Assembly (NCBI GenBank): GCA_030015575.1
Contig: JASDDO010000019.1
Location: forward strand, 517,052,986-517,116,985
From: Agapanthus africanus
Taxonomy: Eukaryota > Streptophyta > Magnoliopsida > Asparagales > Amaryllidaceae
Direction of reading: 5' to 3'
Length of the DNA stretch: 64,000 bases
How positions within the stretch are numbered: the first letter of the stretch is position 1; each line of letters opens with the position of its first letter. Below, piece by piece: positions 48,051-60,863 of this stretch. Made by a program: the position numbers and the translations under genes. The notes below the pieces were generated by a model that saw only the letters and a list, made by a program, of their open reading frames with translations, did not search any database and was not told the DNA's origin.

Positions 48051-48063
48051 GCAAGTGGGAGAT
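48051..48063 (+). other. Polypurine tract of copia element 2
   Basis: GCAAGTGGGAGAT abuts the 3' LTR and is identical to that of copia element 1. Confidence 0.8.
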
Positions 48064-50277
48064 TGTTAGTTGTATGTATGCCCTAGAGGCCAGTATTGTA
48101 CAGATGATGTATATTATATTGGATGCTTGGACATATATAGAGAGGACTTTCTTGCTCGATATGATAGTATGCTATCTGGCTGCTCTTTATCTTAACATGT
48201 ATACTTGTCTCTTTATACTGTCTTATAGTTACATGTTGGTAAAGCCCTTAGGATGTGTACTTGACTACCTGGACTATGATGCGGATCATACTAGTGGGGA
48301 CATGGTAGTCCATAAGTACATCCTTCAAGGTCCCTAGTCATGGGTTTATCGAGACGGGGCATCGATATACCAGAGTAGACTAGCGTATACGCTTCTTGAC
48401 CCATGAGATGGGCTATGGATGATCCCATATCCATTGGTGTTTGACATCAGAGATGGTATACGGGTGCTCAGTGGAGACTGGGTACACTGGACGGACTCGC
48501 CGAGAACCCCCAGATGGTATTATACCTCACGTCAGATGGCAGTTCTCTGGTGACACTTGTGCAGGTTAGTCTGTAGACCCGAGATCGTCATAGAGTCTTG
48601 TGTGATTCACACTGTGCTTTGATTTCCATCTTACCACATCCATAAGGGCATGCAAAACGGTGGTTTTTTGGTACAGTCCCGAGTCACATGGAGGCAATGA
48701 GCGATAGGAGGGGTTTCGTCTCTCCCGGTATTGGGGGTGATGTTGCGCTGTGCTCGATTGGCTATAACAGGGAAGTCCCTGGTCAGGGTTGATTTAGAGA
48801 TTTACTGGTAAGTGTTACCAGTATTTTCTCGACCCGTTATGAGTCTCACATCGGCACGACTTATCGGTTATTGGGGTCTGACGTTTACCACCCCTAGACT
48901 TGATATGCGACATATCAGACGAGGAGACCGGACTGTACGGGAAGTGTTACCGACAGGCTTTTATAGGAGTTGGAGCGGGCTTGCTTGCTGATCTTCCGAT
49001 CGCTCAATACCCGGGTAGCCGTTTCGTCCAGCTAGTACCGCTGACGGCTTGTGGGTGCGTGATGTGATCATCACCTACTGCCGGCATATTGACGAGTCTT
49101 TAGAGTCCTACATAGAGGTTTTATTGGCTCAGGCAAAACGAAATAGGGGCGCATATGTGATATGTGCGGGACCGAGAATAATGCGTGTATGTGATACCGT
49201 ATTCTATTCTCGCGACTTTCTGTATCGGTCGGTTATATATGATATAGCCGGGTTATCGAATCAAGTGTTGATTCGATAAGTCGATACATTGGATGTTTGT
49301 CGGTTATATATGATATGACCGGATTATTAAGTCAAGTGTTGATTTAATAATTTATTGTATAATTGTATATTTGATATACTAGTTTACATTAACTAACACA
49401 TGTTCACTTAGGGTTTTTTCTCACATGTACACAACTTTACTATATATATGATATATATTAAAATGTGTTATCATTTTGTATCATGGTTGATGATACATCA
49501 TCCATGGGTGTGTGAGACTTACACTAAGCTAATTTTTAGTTTGGGTTTTAATATTTAAAGTAAATACAAAATCAAGTGGAGGATTAGAAAATGCATGAAG
49601 CTTGTGGAAGCTTGTGGATGCATTGACTAATTCAACTTGAGTTTGTATTTTACTATGGATATTTATTAACCCAACCATAACAATTAGCCTAGGGTTAAGT
49701 CTCTACAAGAGTTGGTATATGATACTCACTCACCATGGTTAACTCACTTGATCATTATCCTTTTCTCTTTTCTTTTGTTCATCTTCTTCATTGTTCAAAA
49801 GAAAAGCTTGCTAGGGTTTGATCCAAAGTGAGAACTAAAGTGAGAAATAAAAATCAAAAGAGAACCCACTTTCTATTTCTACATCCTCTACTAGACTAGC
49901 ACTTTAATATAGGGTGTTTGCTTCACTAATTCTCAAATTAGTGAAGTAGTAGCTTGAGTCGGAATTCCCTCGACGTAGATCATCTTCGGCCTCGGAGACT
50001 TCAAGCAAGCTCGCATCTTTCCCCTCGTGAAGCCATGCAAGAGCCCGGGAGAACCTTGATCGCAGCGAAGGGACTTCAACAAGGAGCAAATGAAGCGAAG
50101 GACCGATCTACAAAGGTTGTATTTCGTGTTCCCTTAGAAGTAAAGTTGTTTACTTACTATTAGTTTCGCCTAAACTCTAGTATACGATCTTGCTTAGGGT
50201 TGTTCGGCACATAAAAATTTAATTTTGGCATGGTCGATGCCTTGTAGAGCCTTGTTAGTGTGCCTAGTAACCCTACA
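48064..50277 (+). repeat. 3' LTR of copia element 2
   Basis: 2,214 bp, one base shorter than the 5' LTR because of a lost T in a GGGGGTT run near 48738. It ends CCCTACA and is followed by GAGTC. Confidence 0.95.
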
Positions 50278-50300
50278 GAGTCTACCTCTCCCTTTGGCAG

Positions 50301-51346
50301 GGCAGATGGATCGATTTAGGACTTTTGGTACTCTCGTCGTTCGGTCCCGGATGGGGGCCAGCGGTGCGGCCGTGCCTCCGGCTGACCCGAGCCTAGCATC
50401 AAATGTGCTGCCGATGGCGGGGCCATATGCCTCATCATAGGCCCCCGATGATTGTCCCGGCGGTGGCCAGAGGCGTCCACGGGTTCCCGAGCCCCAGACG
50501 AGGGATGCAGGTGAGGGCGAAGATGGGGTTCCTCTTAAGAGGTAAAGGACGGTCTCTCATGCGCCACCGTCAGAGAACCCTGGGGGGACTCCTGTGTAGG
50601 AGGGGGACGTCCATTTCGTTGTCCCGTCTAGGCTTTTCGTTGCTGCCGGCCTACTTGCTGGTATGGAAGAGTCGGTCGGATTCAAGATTCCGTGGGGGAC
50701 CCTGACGACCCAAATGGCGGCTATAGCACAGGAGGTGGTGTAGGTAGGTACTCCTTCGTGTGTTGTTTTGAGCGCCCTTTCTTTAGTTCGAGGGTATTTA
50801 GGTCTCTTTGATGTTTTTCGTCAGGTCCTTCAGCGCTGCGCCCTCATCACCCACATGGAGGCCGAGGGGGCCCTCCCTGCTTCAAGGCCAGCAGGAGAGT
50901 CCTCTTCCGAGGTCGAGGCACTGCGACTTGAGCTGCGTCTGGAGAGGGAGAGGACGGCTGTCTTGGAGGCTCGATCGGCCGCCGCGGAACTCGCCGTCTC
51001 AAGGTGCCAGGAGTCCTATTACCGAGTCGTCGAGGCGAAGTTGATGGAACTGGCCGATCGCTTTGCTTCCATGAAAAGGGCGAGGGATGCCAACAGGCGG
51101 GATGCCGAGGCGGCGCTTCAGGCGGCGGAGGTTGCCAAGATTTGGGCTAGGAAAGCGGTGACCGATTACAAGGGGTCGGACCAATTTTACGTCGACCTCG
51201 GCGAGGCCTCCGTCATTGCATGGAACAAAGCTCTCGATACCGTCAAGGAGCAGTTTCCAGAGTTTGCCGATGGTAAGCTCCGTGCTCGAGTCCCACTTTC
51301 GGTGGTCATGCCCCCAGCCGACGGTGATGAGGGAGGCGAGGTCTAG
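50301..51346 (+). pseudogene. Antisense gene of the second Tat-like element, exons 2 and 3
   Basis: A splice acceptor (CCTTTGGCAG, ending 50300) opens exon 2, which is broken by stops but keeps VVPSRLFVAAGLLAGMEESV. This is the counterpart of AVPSGLSVANSLLHEIETSA in the first element. The last codon before the intron is TAG at 50741-50743, where the first element has CAG. Intron 50744-50824 (81 nt, GTAGGT to GTCAG) sits at the same codon boundary. Exon 3 (50825-51346) starts VLQRCALITHMEAEG, is intact for 173 codons, is coiled-coil-like, and ends DGDEGGEV. Copia element 2 lies within intron 1, or within DNA left after exon 1 was lost. The protein has no known activity. Confidence 0.7.
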
Positions 51347-51460
51347 GCGGGGTTCACGACTTGAACTTTTTGGCTTTCCATCCTCTTTCTTTTGTAAGCT
51401 TCCGGGTAATTTGATAAGGCTAGGGAGCCTACAATACCCTTGTAAAGACTTTGACTTTGT

Positions 51461-51466
51461 CAATAA
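51461..51466 (+). terminator. Polyadenylation signal after the second antisense gene
   Basis: AATAAA 115 bases after the exon 3 stop, matching the arrangement in the first Tat-like element. Confidence 0.45.
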
Positions 51467-51656
51467 AGAATTTTTGCAGTAGTATTTGCACGCGTATTTT
51501 TGCAGTAGTATTTGCGTGCGAATTTTCCTTTGTCGGTAAACACTTGTAGTTGCATAGTATCGCCTTTGTGTTATGTCGGTTCTTCGTCTAGCGATTACCC
51601 GTCGAGCTGAATCTGTTCATTTGCCCAGTGTGCAAAGACGGTATCCCCATGGCTCC

Positions 51657-53630
51657 TGTCATGACCCGACATGGCACGTGACTGGCCCTTGAATCATATG
51701 AAATCTATAGGATCCCATCTAATTTAAGTAAGCCAAAAGCCCAGAAATCTAAACCATTTTAAATAATAAATGAAGGAAAACTGGTTTTAAAGAAGTGGTT
51801 TTAATAGCATAAGCCGAATATGCATTTTAAAATCTCAAGTCCTATAAATTTCGGTAGAGTTTCCTTTGTAAAAACTGGCCCCAAATGGGGTACAACATGA
51901 ATAGTATATGCACAATGATAAAAGGCATCCCTAAGCGGGAGCTAGCTCTTCATCAATCAATGGTCACAACCACAAAAGCAATATAATATACAACGCCGAA
52001 GGGCGAGGATCAAAACTCAAAAGGAAACTCAAATCATCAAGAAAACCATAATACTACAATGCACGACTCTAAGGTCAAAAAATACACAACTGGTTTTCTA
52101 AGTCTGAATAAATATACAAGTCTGGTTGATGGAATTTTACTAGATACAACTGAAAATAAATAAGTACAATGGTGGTCACGATGCGAGTGACCCCACCTAC
52201 CAAAGCAATTACCCAGAAAGGAAGCAATGTGCTAGAAAGCCGCAATGAAACCTGTACGACAAAAACCTGCAAGAACTGTGGCACAACGGGGGTGAGTTGC
52301 CAACTCGTGAGTAGAAAACATCACAGAGCAGAAATCGTATGTATGACTCAATCCTAAGTTAAACGATCAGTAATATATATCCTCAATATGATAAAGTTTG
52401 AAGCATGATCAAGTGGCAAGGGTAAACATCTATGCATAAGTGTAGAACCAAGTGCTCGTGTTAGTGCCTCAGGTAGCAACATATCATAAATATGAGGTAT
52501 GATCAATGTAATCAACATGAATCAATGTCAACTATATCATGAAGTCTATAAGTATGTGGATATCATCCAACTATATAATCAATGTCTGTATGCATATGGA
52601 TCTCGTCTACGTGTCTACCAATGACATAAAACATCATGAATGTAAGTATCATAAAGCATATGCATGGAAGTATGAGGATATAAATCAACGTGTGTCCCTC
52701 GCGACACATCAAAATCATGGAACCTTAGTGTCCAGCATCGACACTCGAAACATCATGAAACCCATGCCCAGCATCGGCACGTAAATCCTCATATATCGGG
52801 CTCCGTCAGTCCGGATTGGCCCATGGGCTCCGTCAGTCCGGATCGGCCCATATCATCTCTCGACTCCGGTCGGTATCCTCCGGATATCCGCCGAGTCCAA
52901 ATACAATCACCGGTAGGTAGTGGTCCCTCTGGCAGGCTCATCGTCATCCACACGAAATCTCTCTATCGCCCCGGGGTACCATACCGGGTGCACCATGTAC
53001 CCATAAATGGATCATCCGCCTCCTCGAATCGGGTTTCATATGTCACACGTCTCAGAACTGAGAAAACGCATGGGGGACGCACTGAAATATCATATCAAGA
53101 GAAACCGGGTTTTTAAAATAGTACATGCCTTCTTTTGAAATAGCCACGGTTCTCAAATCCAGAAATCTCATGAAAACAGCATATCCCAATGCGTATAATC
53201 ATAAAGCATGATGTATGCGACATATAACAGATATGTAAGCATATCCGTATATCATGCAATATGGAACAGTAATGTGCACATATCGAGGGAAACCACTCTT
53301 TTAAAGTGAATCCAGTTTTAAAATATATCTTGCGGTTCCAAAATCTCAAAAATCAATCCAGAATCATCTATATATATACAAATACGTATGTATGCAAGTA
53401 TGGGTATACAATATGTGTATACGCAAGTATGAGTGTACAATAAATATGCACGCAAGTATGTCGTGCAAGGAGTCATATCCTGATGCAACAGTCCTACTGT
53501 GTAGCGACATGGCAATTATCGACGATGAAGTGTGTGAGCCGGCAAGCAGGTGTATGTGGAACATACGTATCATCGATAATGGTGCTGGTGTCCTGACAGC
53601 ATGTGTTTAATATAACAATAAACACATTTA
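51657..53630 (-). repeat. Chromovirus-like LTR, reverse orientation
   Basis: Starts TGTCATGACCCGACATGG. Its reverse complement aligns in order with 56500-58297. Shared blocks include ACGAGTTGGCAACTCACCCC, TGTATCTAG, GGACACCAGCACCAT and GCCGGCTCACACA. A 27-bp direct duplication (52798-52824 and 52825-52851) lies inside. The junction at 51656/51657 is with Tat-like DNA. The inner end is lost near the microsatellite. No flanking duplication was found. Confidence 0.6.
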
Positions 53631-53704
53631 AACATGCAATGCGATGCGAATAGCAAGAATATGCGGAAAATGAATAATAAACACAACAGTGAAGAATCTA
53701 CATC

Positions 53705-53716
53705 AATATACATACA

Positions 53717-53801
<85 letters not shown>
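53705..53801. repeat. Microsatellite (CATA)n then (TA)n
   Basis: About 10 CATA units are followed by about 28 TA units. The repeat lies at the inner end of the reverse chromovirus-like LTR. Confidence 0.95.
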
Positions 53802-53803
<2 letters not shown>

Positions 53804-56499
53804 TGGTAACGTTTTGAAAATCGTTTCGGTGAAATTTCGAAAAAACGGTAAAATAAGGGGGTTTTCTGTAAAAAGTCAAAATGCAAATATCTTTATTATA
53901 AAATTAAATATACATATTCTAGCTATGTAATTGCTAGTATTTGGTGTTTATTGAGACACTGGTGAAATTTCAAATTTTCTGAAAATTTTTCCGAAATTAA
54001 TTATTTTAATATTATTTTAAGCCGTCACTAATACATTTAATTAGGGAAAATTACAAATTGGAATGAGTTGAAACAAATTTTGTGCATCATGAAACTTTAA
54101 ATAAAATTTTATCATGTGGTTTTTGAAACAAAATCGTTTGCCAAAACGGTTTAGAAATTATTGAAGAAAAAAGGCTTTTTTTAGTGTAAATGGATGTTTG
54201 GGGTATTGTATTTGTCATTTTCCATCACCCCACACCCATACCCACACTCACACACCCCCATTTAATTCTTCCCTTGGCTGAATTCAGCAGCCCCATCAAT
54301 TTTCCCCACTTGAATTTCAAAGAAAAGAAAAGAAAGAAAAGAAAAGAATAGAAAATGATAGAAATTGAGTGGATTTTGACTAGATTTATCTTTCCCCACC
54401 TCACTCTCTCTCCTCCCTCATCCAATCCCCACCAAATTCTGGCCGAAACCTGCACACAAACAGCCCCCTCTTAATTCTTCTCCATTTCATTGCAAAACCC
54501 ACAAAATTCCACCAAAAATCCAAGTCAAAAATCCCACAAAAACAAAATCCAATCTCTACCCATTATTTCTTTGCCCAAGCTAGCATGGATCTTGGAGGAA
54601 ATTTGGCATTTTGGAGGCCATGATCTTCATGTTGATCTCTTGATCATGAGGTATAAAAATTCTTCCATATTTGTTAATTGTTAGTTGTATGTTTAAAGCA
54701 AACCTGTTTATGTGTTTAAAAAAAATATATATATAAATAAAGAGGTTTTGAATTCAAGTTTAGAAATTCAAGTGGATGGTTTTGGATTATAGTTAGGGTT
54801 TTGTTGTATGATTATGGTTGCAAATGGAATTCTTCTTGTTGTGGAATGTGAAACATAATCAAATTGTTAGTTGTAAATTGTTAAGTTGAAATTGTAATAT
54901 TTAAGCTATTTTACTTAATAGATTTTTGGAAAATTATTGAATGTCTTAGATTAAATGGTTTCATAACATTATTAATATTATATTGAGTGGTTTAATGCCT
55001 TTAGTTCATGAAAATCCAAGCTAGATTGTAGTTTGTGCATTTTTGCTATAAAATTGTTACAATTGGTTAATATTGCAAACTAGGTTTTTGAAATCGAATT
55101 AAATTGTGGGTTTAAAATTTACGTAATGGTTTCTATGGCTTAATTAAGATATTTAGTGAATATTGTGGCCGCTAGATTCGTTTATACATCGAGTTTTGTA
55201 CTAAAACGGTTAATTTTGCTTGCTAGATTTTCGGAAAAATGACTTTTTAAGTGAAATTGGGGTTTTTGTGAGTTTTAAGCTATTTTATATTATAATTAGT
55301 GCTTGTAATTGTACAAATGAGTGTGTTTGGGTTTTTCTCGATATATTGGCATTTGTACACCAACTTCGAGGGTTTTTGGGTTGATTTGTGAAAGCAACCA
55401 TAGGTTTTGACCTAAGTGGGATTCACGTGTCGTTTTGGGTCATGAGTCGGATTTTAATACGACACGGTACGTTATGATATGTAGGTAACCCATGTGGACT
55501 TCGAGACGACAAGCAAGCGCGTGGCGACGTCGGCACCGGCTAGCGAGGACCATGTGAGTAGATTTATATCTACGGGGAGAAGTCGGGTGGATGGCGTATA
55601 GCACCCCCGCAGTCCGTAGTATAGCTCATATATATATGTTTATATAGGTGTTTTATGATACGTGAATGTTTATTCATGTTATGATTATGTGTTCATGGAG
55701 TACCTTTGGGTTAGTTGCGAAACCCTAGAGTAGTTGTTATACGCACATACGCACACACAGACTTGCATACTTCACTTTCTTGTGCGCAGATTGGGATGTG
55801 TATATATGTATATATGCGTGGGTATAGGACTATGCATATGTACATTCATATATGCATGCATGGATAATGAGGATAGTACTTGGGATTTATGATGAGTCGA
55901 CGAGATTGATTTGAGGCCTTGAGATCGGTGATATAGCAGGGTTCGTATTTGAGATACGACATGATGTTGTAGCGGGTCCTTGACGTAGTGTTTCACACAC
56001 GTGCATGCATACTTAGGCGGTATCAGTATTGTACTAGACGTAGATCAGTACCCCGATCATGATATTTGATAAAGAGGATACCAGATGAATAGTATGATGA
56101 ATGTGATATTGACCCGTACCCAGATTTGGGATGCCGTACGAAGGATTTACGTACGAGCTATATATTGATGATTGATCCGCACTCTTGACTTGGGATGTCT
56201 GATTATAGATATGGTATCGGATATGATATTATTGAGGCGGGATCACCGGCTATATATATACAGGTATGTATATGTATCGACTCAGATGATAGGCGGTTTC
56301 CTTACCTGTAGTTCAGCTTGTTAGTTCAGCCGTATAGTTTAGTGTAGTTGTTAGATTAGATTAGACTCCTACCTATTTCAAAACTAGCGGATCGTGGGTA
56401 TTTTAAAAGACATGTCAAGGGATCTACGGATATTTCAAAAGACGTATCCTTTCTTAAAACTACCGTAGCCCTATTTTCAAAACCCCACGATTCGTGTTA
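53802..56499. other. Unresolved region, probably the upstream part of a plus-strand chromovirus-like LTR
   Basis: No coding frame. The pyrimidine- and adenine-rich stretch 54225-54560 and the ATG-AGGTATAAAA context near 54650 resemble the transcribed leader found inside long chromovirus LTRs. That would make this part of the LTR ending at 58297. I could not find a TG start. Some of it may belong to the reverse LTR instead. Confidence 0.35.
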
Positions 56500-58297
56500 T
56501 TTCAAATGGCACCATTGTTTAATATTTAGCTCCCGCTCATTTTGGTTGCTCGCTCCGCATCGCATACTTACATTGTTATTTCATATTGCATTGTTGACAT
56601 TATGCTGTTAGGACACCAGCACCATTACCGATGATGCGTATGTACCACGTACACTTACTTGCCGGCTCACACACATTTTCATCGGTAATTGCCATGTCAT
56701 GTACACCTTAGAAAATATTATTGCTTAACTTAGCTTGATAGCTAATAGTTTAGACATGATATTAGTGTACTTGCCTTATATGTTAGTTTAGACATTGTAG
56801 TTATTACCTGCTACTTCATGCATACTGTTATTCATTATTATGCCGCATTCATGGATTCTCATGCATATATTCACTTTTTACGTGCTATTGAGGTTTTGGA
56901 TTCGGATTTCCATGAGATTTTCTGGATTTGGGGAAAACCGCAAAACATATACAAACTTCTTCTTTCTCTTTTTAAATGAAAAGCGCGGTTTTTCCCATGA
57001 TGTATGAGTCGTCCACCATGAGTTTGCTGATGGATTTCGAGACCCGATTCGATGAGTGGAGGAACCGTTTCGGGTACATGGTGGGCTCGGTGCGGTACCC
57101 CGGGGCAAGAGGATCGTGTTGTTGACGTTGAGCCTGGTAGGGGAGCACTACCGACTGGTGATATTACCCGACGCGTCGGATATCCGGAGGATACCGTCGT
57201 AGTCTTGAGATAGATGGTAGGGGCCGGTCTGGATTGACGGCGCCCTAGATATTGTGATTGAGATATTGAGATTTTGAGATATTGAGGTACAGAGATTGTG
57301 ATACAGAGATATCGAGATATTTAGACACTTGTTTTGTGTCGATGCTGGGCACTGTTTTATTTCATTTATGGTACCTCACTTTTAAAATACAGAAATCTCA
57401 CTGATTTATGAAAGCAGTTTTCTTCAGTACATGTATTCTGTTTCATGCATTCATACATCATCCATATGATATATTGCTACCTGAGGCACTGACACGGGCC
57501 CATGAGATTACACTCGGTTAGATATTACCCTAGCCATTGTTATAGGCTGCATGTTATACATATATTTGAGGATATATTATGATCATTGATCTAGGTTGCG
57601 TTATTTATGCGATTTCTATTCGTAGATGTTTTTCTATTCACGAGTTGGCAACTCACCCCCGTTGTGCCCCAGTTTCTTACAGGTTTGCCGTACAGGTTTC
57701 ATTACGGCTTTGCGGGCATAGTTTCCTTCGGGTGATTTGCTAGTAGGTGGGTTTACTTGTATCGTACCCCCATTATATATCTTGTATATCATTATTCTGT
57801 TGTATCTAGAAGTTCCATCAACCAAACATGTATTTATTTTGAGATAGAGACCAGTGATGTTATTCTTTCGACCTTAGAGTCGCGCGTTGTATTTCTATGG
57901 ATTTCTTACTGTTTTGAGTTTCCTTTTGAGTTTTGATCCTCGCCCTTGGCGTTGTATATTATATTGCTTATGTGGTTGTGACCGTCGATTGACGAAGAGC
58001 TAGCTCCCGCTTGGGGATGCCTTTTTATTGATTTCGTATACTATTCATGTTGTATCCCGTTTGGGGGCCAGTATTTACAAAGGAGATTCTGCCGAAATTT
58101 TCAGGAAATATTTGATGTTTTTAAAAAGGCATAATTCGGCTTATGCTATTAAAACTACTTGATTCAAATTGGTTTTCCTTCACTCTACTACTTTTCTTGG
58201 TTTGGATTTCTGGGTTTTCGGCTTACTTAGATTACGTACGCCTCGAGACGTTCGTAGTTTAAGTGCCGGTCATATTCCGTACTTTCGGGACGTGACA
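56500..58297 (+). repeat. Chromovirus-like 5' LTR, end portion
   Basis: Ends TTTCGGGACGTGACA, then after four bases an initiator-Met primer site follows (58302). This shows that it is a 5' LTR with its interior to the right. It aligns with the reverse LTR at 51657-53630 at an estimated 70-80% identity. Confidence 0.65.
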
Positions 58298-58301
58298 AAG
58301 T

Positions 58302-58313
58302 TGGTATCAGAGC
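58302..58313 (+). other. Primer binding site, initiator tRNA-Met type
   Basis: TGGTATCAGAGC, four bases after the chromovirus-like LTR. Confidence 0.75.
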
Positions 58314-60863
58314 GTTAGGTTTTACCTTCGGAGCGTAGGATGACCCTTGGTTGATGGAATAGGTGACTAAAGTAGAGTGACGTACCGTGGGTATGTTCCG
58401 CGGTATACTTACGATACGCTACTCCACTTATGAAGCCTTAGGATGTACATTTCTTTGCTTAGTATTATATTCATTCCGATCTAGCCTCATCAGTACCAGT
58501 CATGGTTTTGCTGCCATGATTACGGGCAGGGAGAGCTACAGCTAGAGTTGTGGTCAGCACGAGCTCGTCACGAACGAGGACTGACCAAGGCGAAATTCCG
58601 GCGACACACAATTGCGGAGATGTGTCTTTTTACTGTGTTTCCGCACCACGAGCATTTGGCGGATCGCCTTTATGAGGTTACTCGGATGTGCTGATCGACA
58701 CTAGTGGATTGAGTCAATGATAGAGGCCAGCCAGATTTTGATGACCGTTGGTGTATTGCTTACTCATGATGATTGAGACACTGTTCAGCGTGCAGACGAG
58801 TGAGCCAGTTGTTGCTGCGAGCGACGAGATATCGCCCCATATGTTGGAGCTATTGCAGTACAGGTTGTACTAAGAGATGATAGAAGGTCGCTAGTCACCC
58901 GAGAATGAATGAATAGGACATGTGGTTCGTTCTCCTACCCGATGAGAGGTCATCAGATAGATTGATTCCAGCTAGAGACGACTTCACGCGGAGAGTCGAC
59001 AGAGACGATCGAATGTCAGAAACCTATTATTCCAAGTTTAAAGTATTCGGAAGGGCATGCAGGCAATTCTATGGACCCTCTAGAAGAATGAAACCCTAAC
59101 TCGACTTAATGACCGTGTGAAAGCCTTTGAACCTTCGGGTTTGCGGCAGTTCCACGGCGCCATTAGTGAGGCTTGGGTTTGCCCTTCTACGGCTGGACCA
59201 CCGATGCTGTGGTATGTACTCGATACTATTAAACTGTGCCCAAGATGTTGAGCCCTTGGGGGATTATGAGGTTTTGACAATCGATTGGATGGTTCGACTT
59301 AATTCGGATGCTAGGTGGTGAGATGCATTTCTTGGGAGACTCCCGATACGAGGATAGCCGTTGGAGCTCAATCCATGCAGTCACGACGAGACGAGTCCAA
59401 AGCGGTCGACATTAGAGAAAAATGGAGTAAGAGGTCCGTACAAGATCTGGATAAGACGACGTTCCACTCCGCCGACATCAGAGATGCGATACGCATGACG
59501 AGGCATTGTGCTTGGATATACCTTCCAGAGGAGTCGCGATGAGAATGCAGTCGTTCCAGAGCAAGACGCAGATATAGTAAAGGACGATGACTTCCGGATA
59601 GTTGACAGAGACGAGACATGGAAGAGACCGTGAGCAGGATTCCTTCCAGGACACTGCTGCAATGATACTTACACCCAGGATCAGATGTGTCATGTACATT
59701 CAGAGTGCCAGAGGCCGACGCCAGTGATGTGCCGTCTTACGAGTGGTCGTGATGATTGACTGAGAGATGACCAGAGAAGTGCCAGAATGGAATCGTCCCC
59801 ATTAGCACACCTGACAGGGCCGATGAGCCGATGGACCGAGAGATTGGTAATTCACAGTGAAGACCTTGACCCAGGAGTGGTCATTGTTACGCACACCAGC
59901 AGGCCAGAGTTCATGATCATCGACGAGACGTCCCACTAGTGACCGCGACTGTTGGCCCGAGATTCTTAGAGGATGCACTTGAGCGATACTATTCCGCCAT
60001 TATTGATTTCGATGTTTTGGGTGATTTATTCGCATGATTTGATTTTAATGATTGAGGATTTACGATCTTTGCACAGTGTTGCACTTTATATCGTTTTCGT
60101 GCTTTGGTTTCACATGTTTGTGATTTTACGGTTTTAGACATTTGAGTTGATCGTGTGCGTATGCACGCACACGATTTGGTTCCTGCACTCTGTATAGTTT
60201 ATATATGCTTGCAGTGCAGTGATACGCCTTTTGTGCACTTAGATGCACTGGACTTCGATTTCGATTGTGATACTCGATATTTGTTTTGTGCACCTTGTGC
60301 ACCTGATTTGATTTTGCGCATGTTCGGCGCTTGATATTGGATTTCATGATTTCGTGCATGATGGATGCCCCTGGTTTTGGTTTTTCGCGCATGTCTTGAG
60401 ATGCGATTTTGGTGCACACCAGATGCACTAAATCGAGATTTTTTCGTGCATGTCAGATGCACCTGATTTTGCTGTCAGGCACACACGTTGCCTACGACAG
60501 ATGCTTTGTGCACACCCGATGCACTTAGATCTTATTTCTGTGCACTTGTATGGCACGTATATGAATTTTGATGGTCGTGCGCACCAGACGCACGTAGTAT
60601 TCATACGCGTATTTTGGGATGGATTTCTTATAGAGCAGTACGTTTTTTTTATGATAATTGCGAGGTGTTTTCGTACTAAGCAGGACTAGTCAGAGGACAG
60701 TACCTGAATGTATTTTGCATGCATTGATAGCTATTGAAGGGAATTCCAAAAAGCGAGCTATAGTCTCAGTATTTACCTACGTGTCTGATATGACGCGAAA
60801 CGTTTAAAATAAGGAAAACCCTTCTAAATTGTTTCCCAAAATGGCGGAACGTACATTTCAAAC
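58314..60863 (+). pseudogene. Decayed interior of a chromovirus-like element
   Basis: No long frame survives. Near 59097-59250 one frame reads LTRLNDRVKAFEPSGLRQFH followed by EAWV and PSTAGPPMLWYVLDT, a pattern like the start of a gypsy gag. No protease, polymerase or integrase is seen. From about 60170 to 60560 the motif GTGCAC/GATGCAC recurs many times. The stretch 60560-60863 shows nothing recognisable up to the next LTR. Confidence 0.4.

Larger units (their letters stand above)
39945..50277 (+). mobile_element. Ty1/copia element 2, lacking gag
   Basis: LTRs 39945-42159 (2,215 bp) and 48064-50277 (2,214 bp) both run TGTTAGTT...CCCTACA. They are flanked by the perfect duplication GAGTC (39940-39944 and 50278-50282). 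The interior has an initiator-Met primer site, a 2.6 kb leader, a polyprotein frame with protease, integrase, reverse transcriptase and RNase H, and a polypurine tract. Gag is missing. By eye the LTRs differ at about 55 positions (2.5%). Confidence 0.93.
38623..51656 (-). mobile_element. Second Tat-like element, minus strand, split by copia element 2
   Basis: Own DNA is 38623-39944 and 50278 to about 51656. The 3' LTR is at the left end, then comes the polypurine tract (reverse complement), a TATA-like promoter, and exons 2 and 3 of the antisense gene, which here run on the plus strand. The opposite LTR, gag and any pol are not in the window; chromovirus-like LTR sequence begins at 51657. It is related to the element at 43-31096 but clearly diverged. 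Confidence 0.7.

Noticed and set aside
39940-50282. Exon 1 of the second antisense gene removed by the copia 2 insertion itself
   Set aside because: The five-base duplication is perfect on both sides, so the insertion deleted nothing. Exon 1 was missing before it.
53705-53801. A CRISPR-like or satellite array
   Set aside because: Units are two and four bases with no spacers; it is an ordinary microsatellite.
51657-58297. A single large DNA transposon with terminal inverted repeats
   Set aside because: The right end is followed by a tRNA primer site and neither end has a matching duplication. Two LTRs in opposite orientation explain the ends better.
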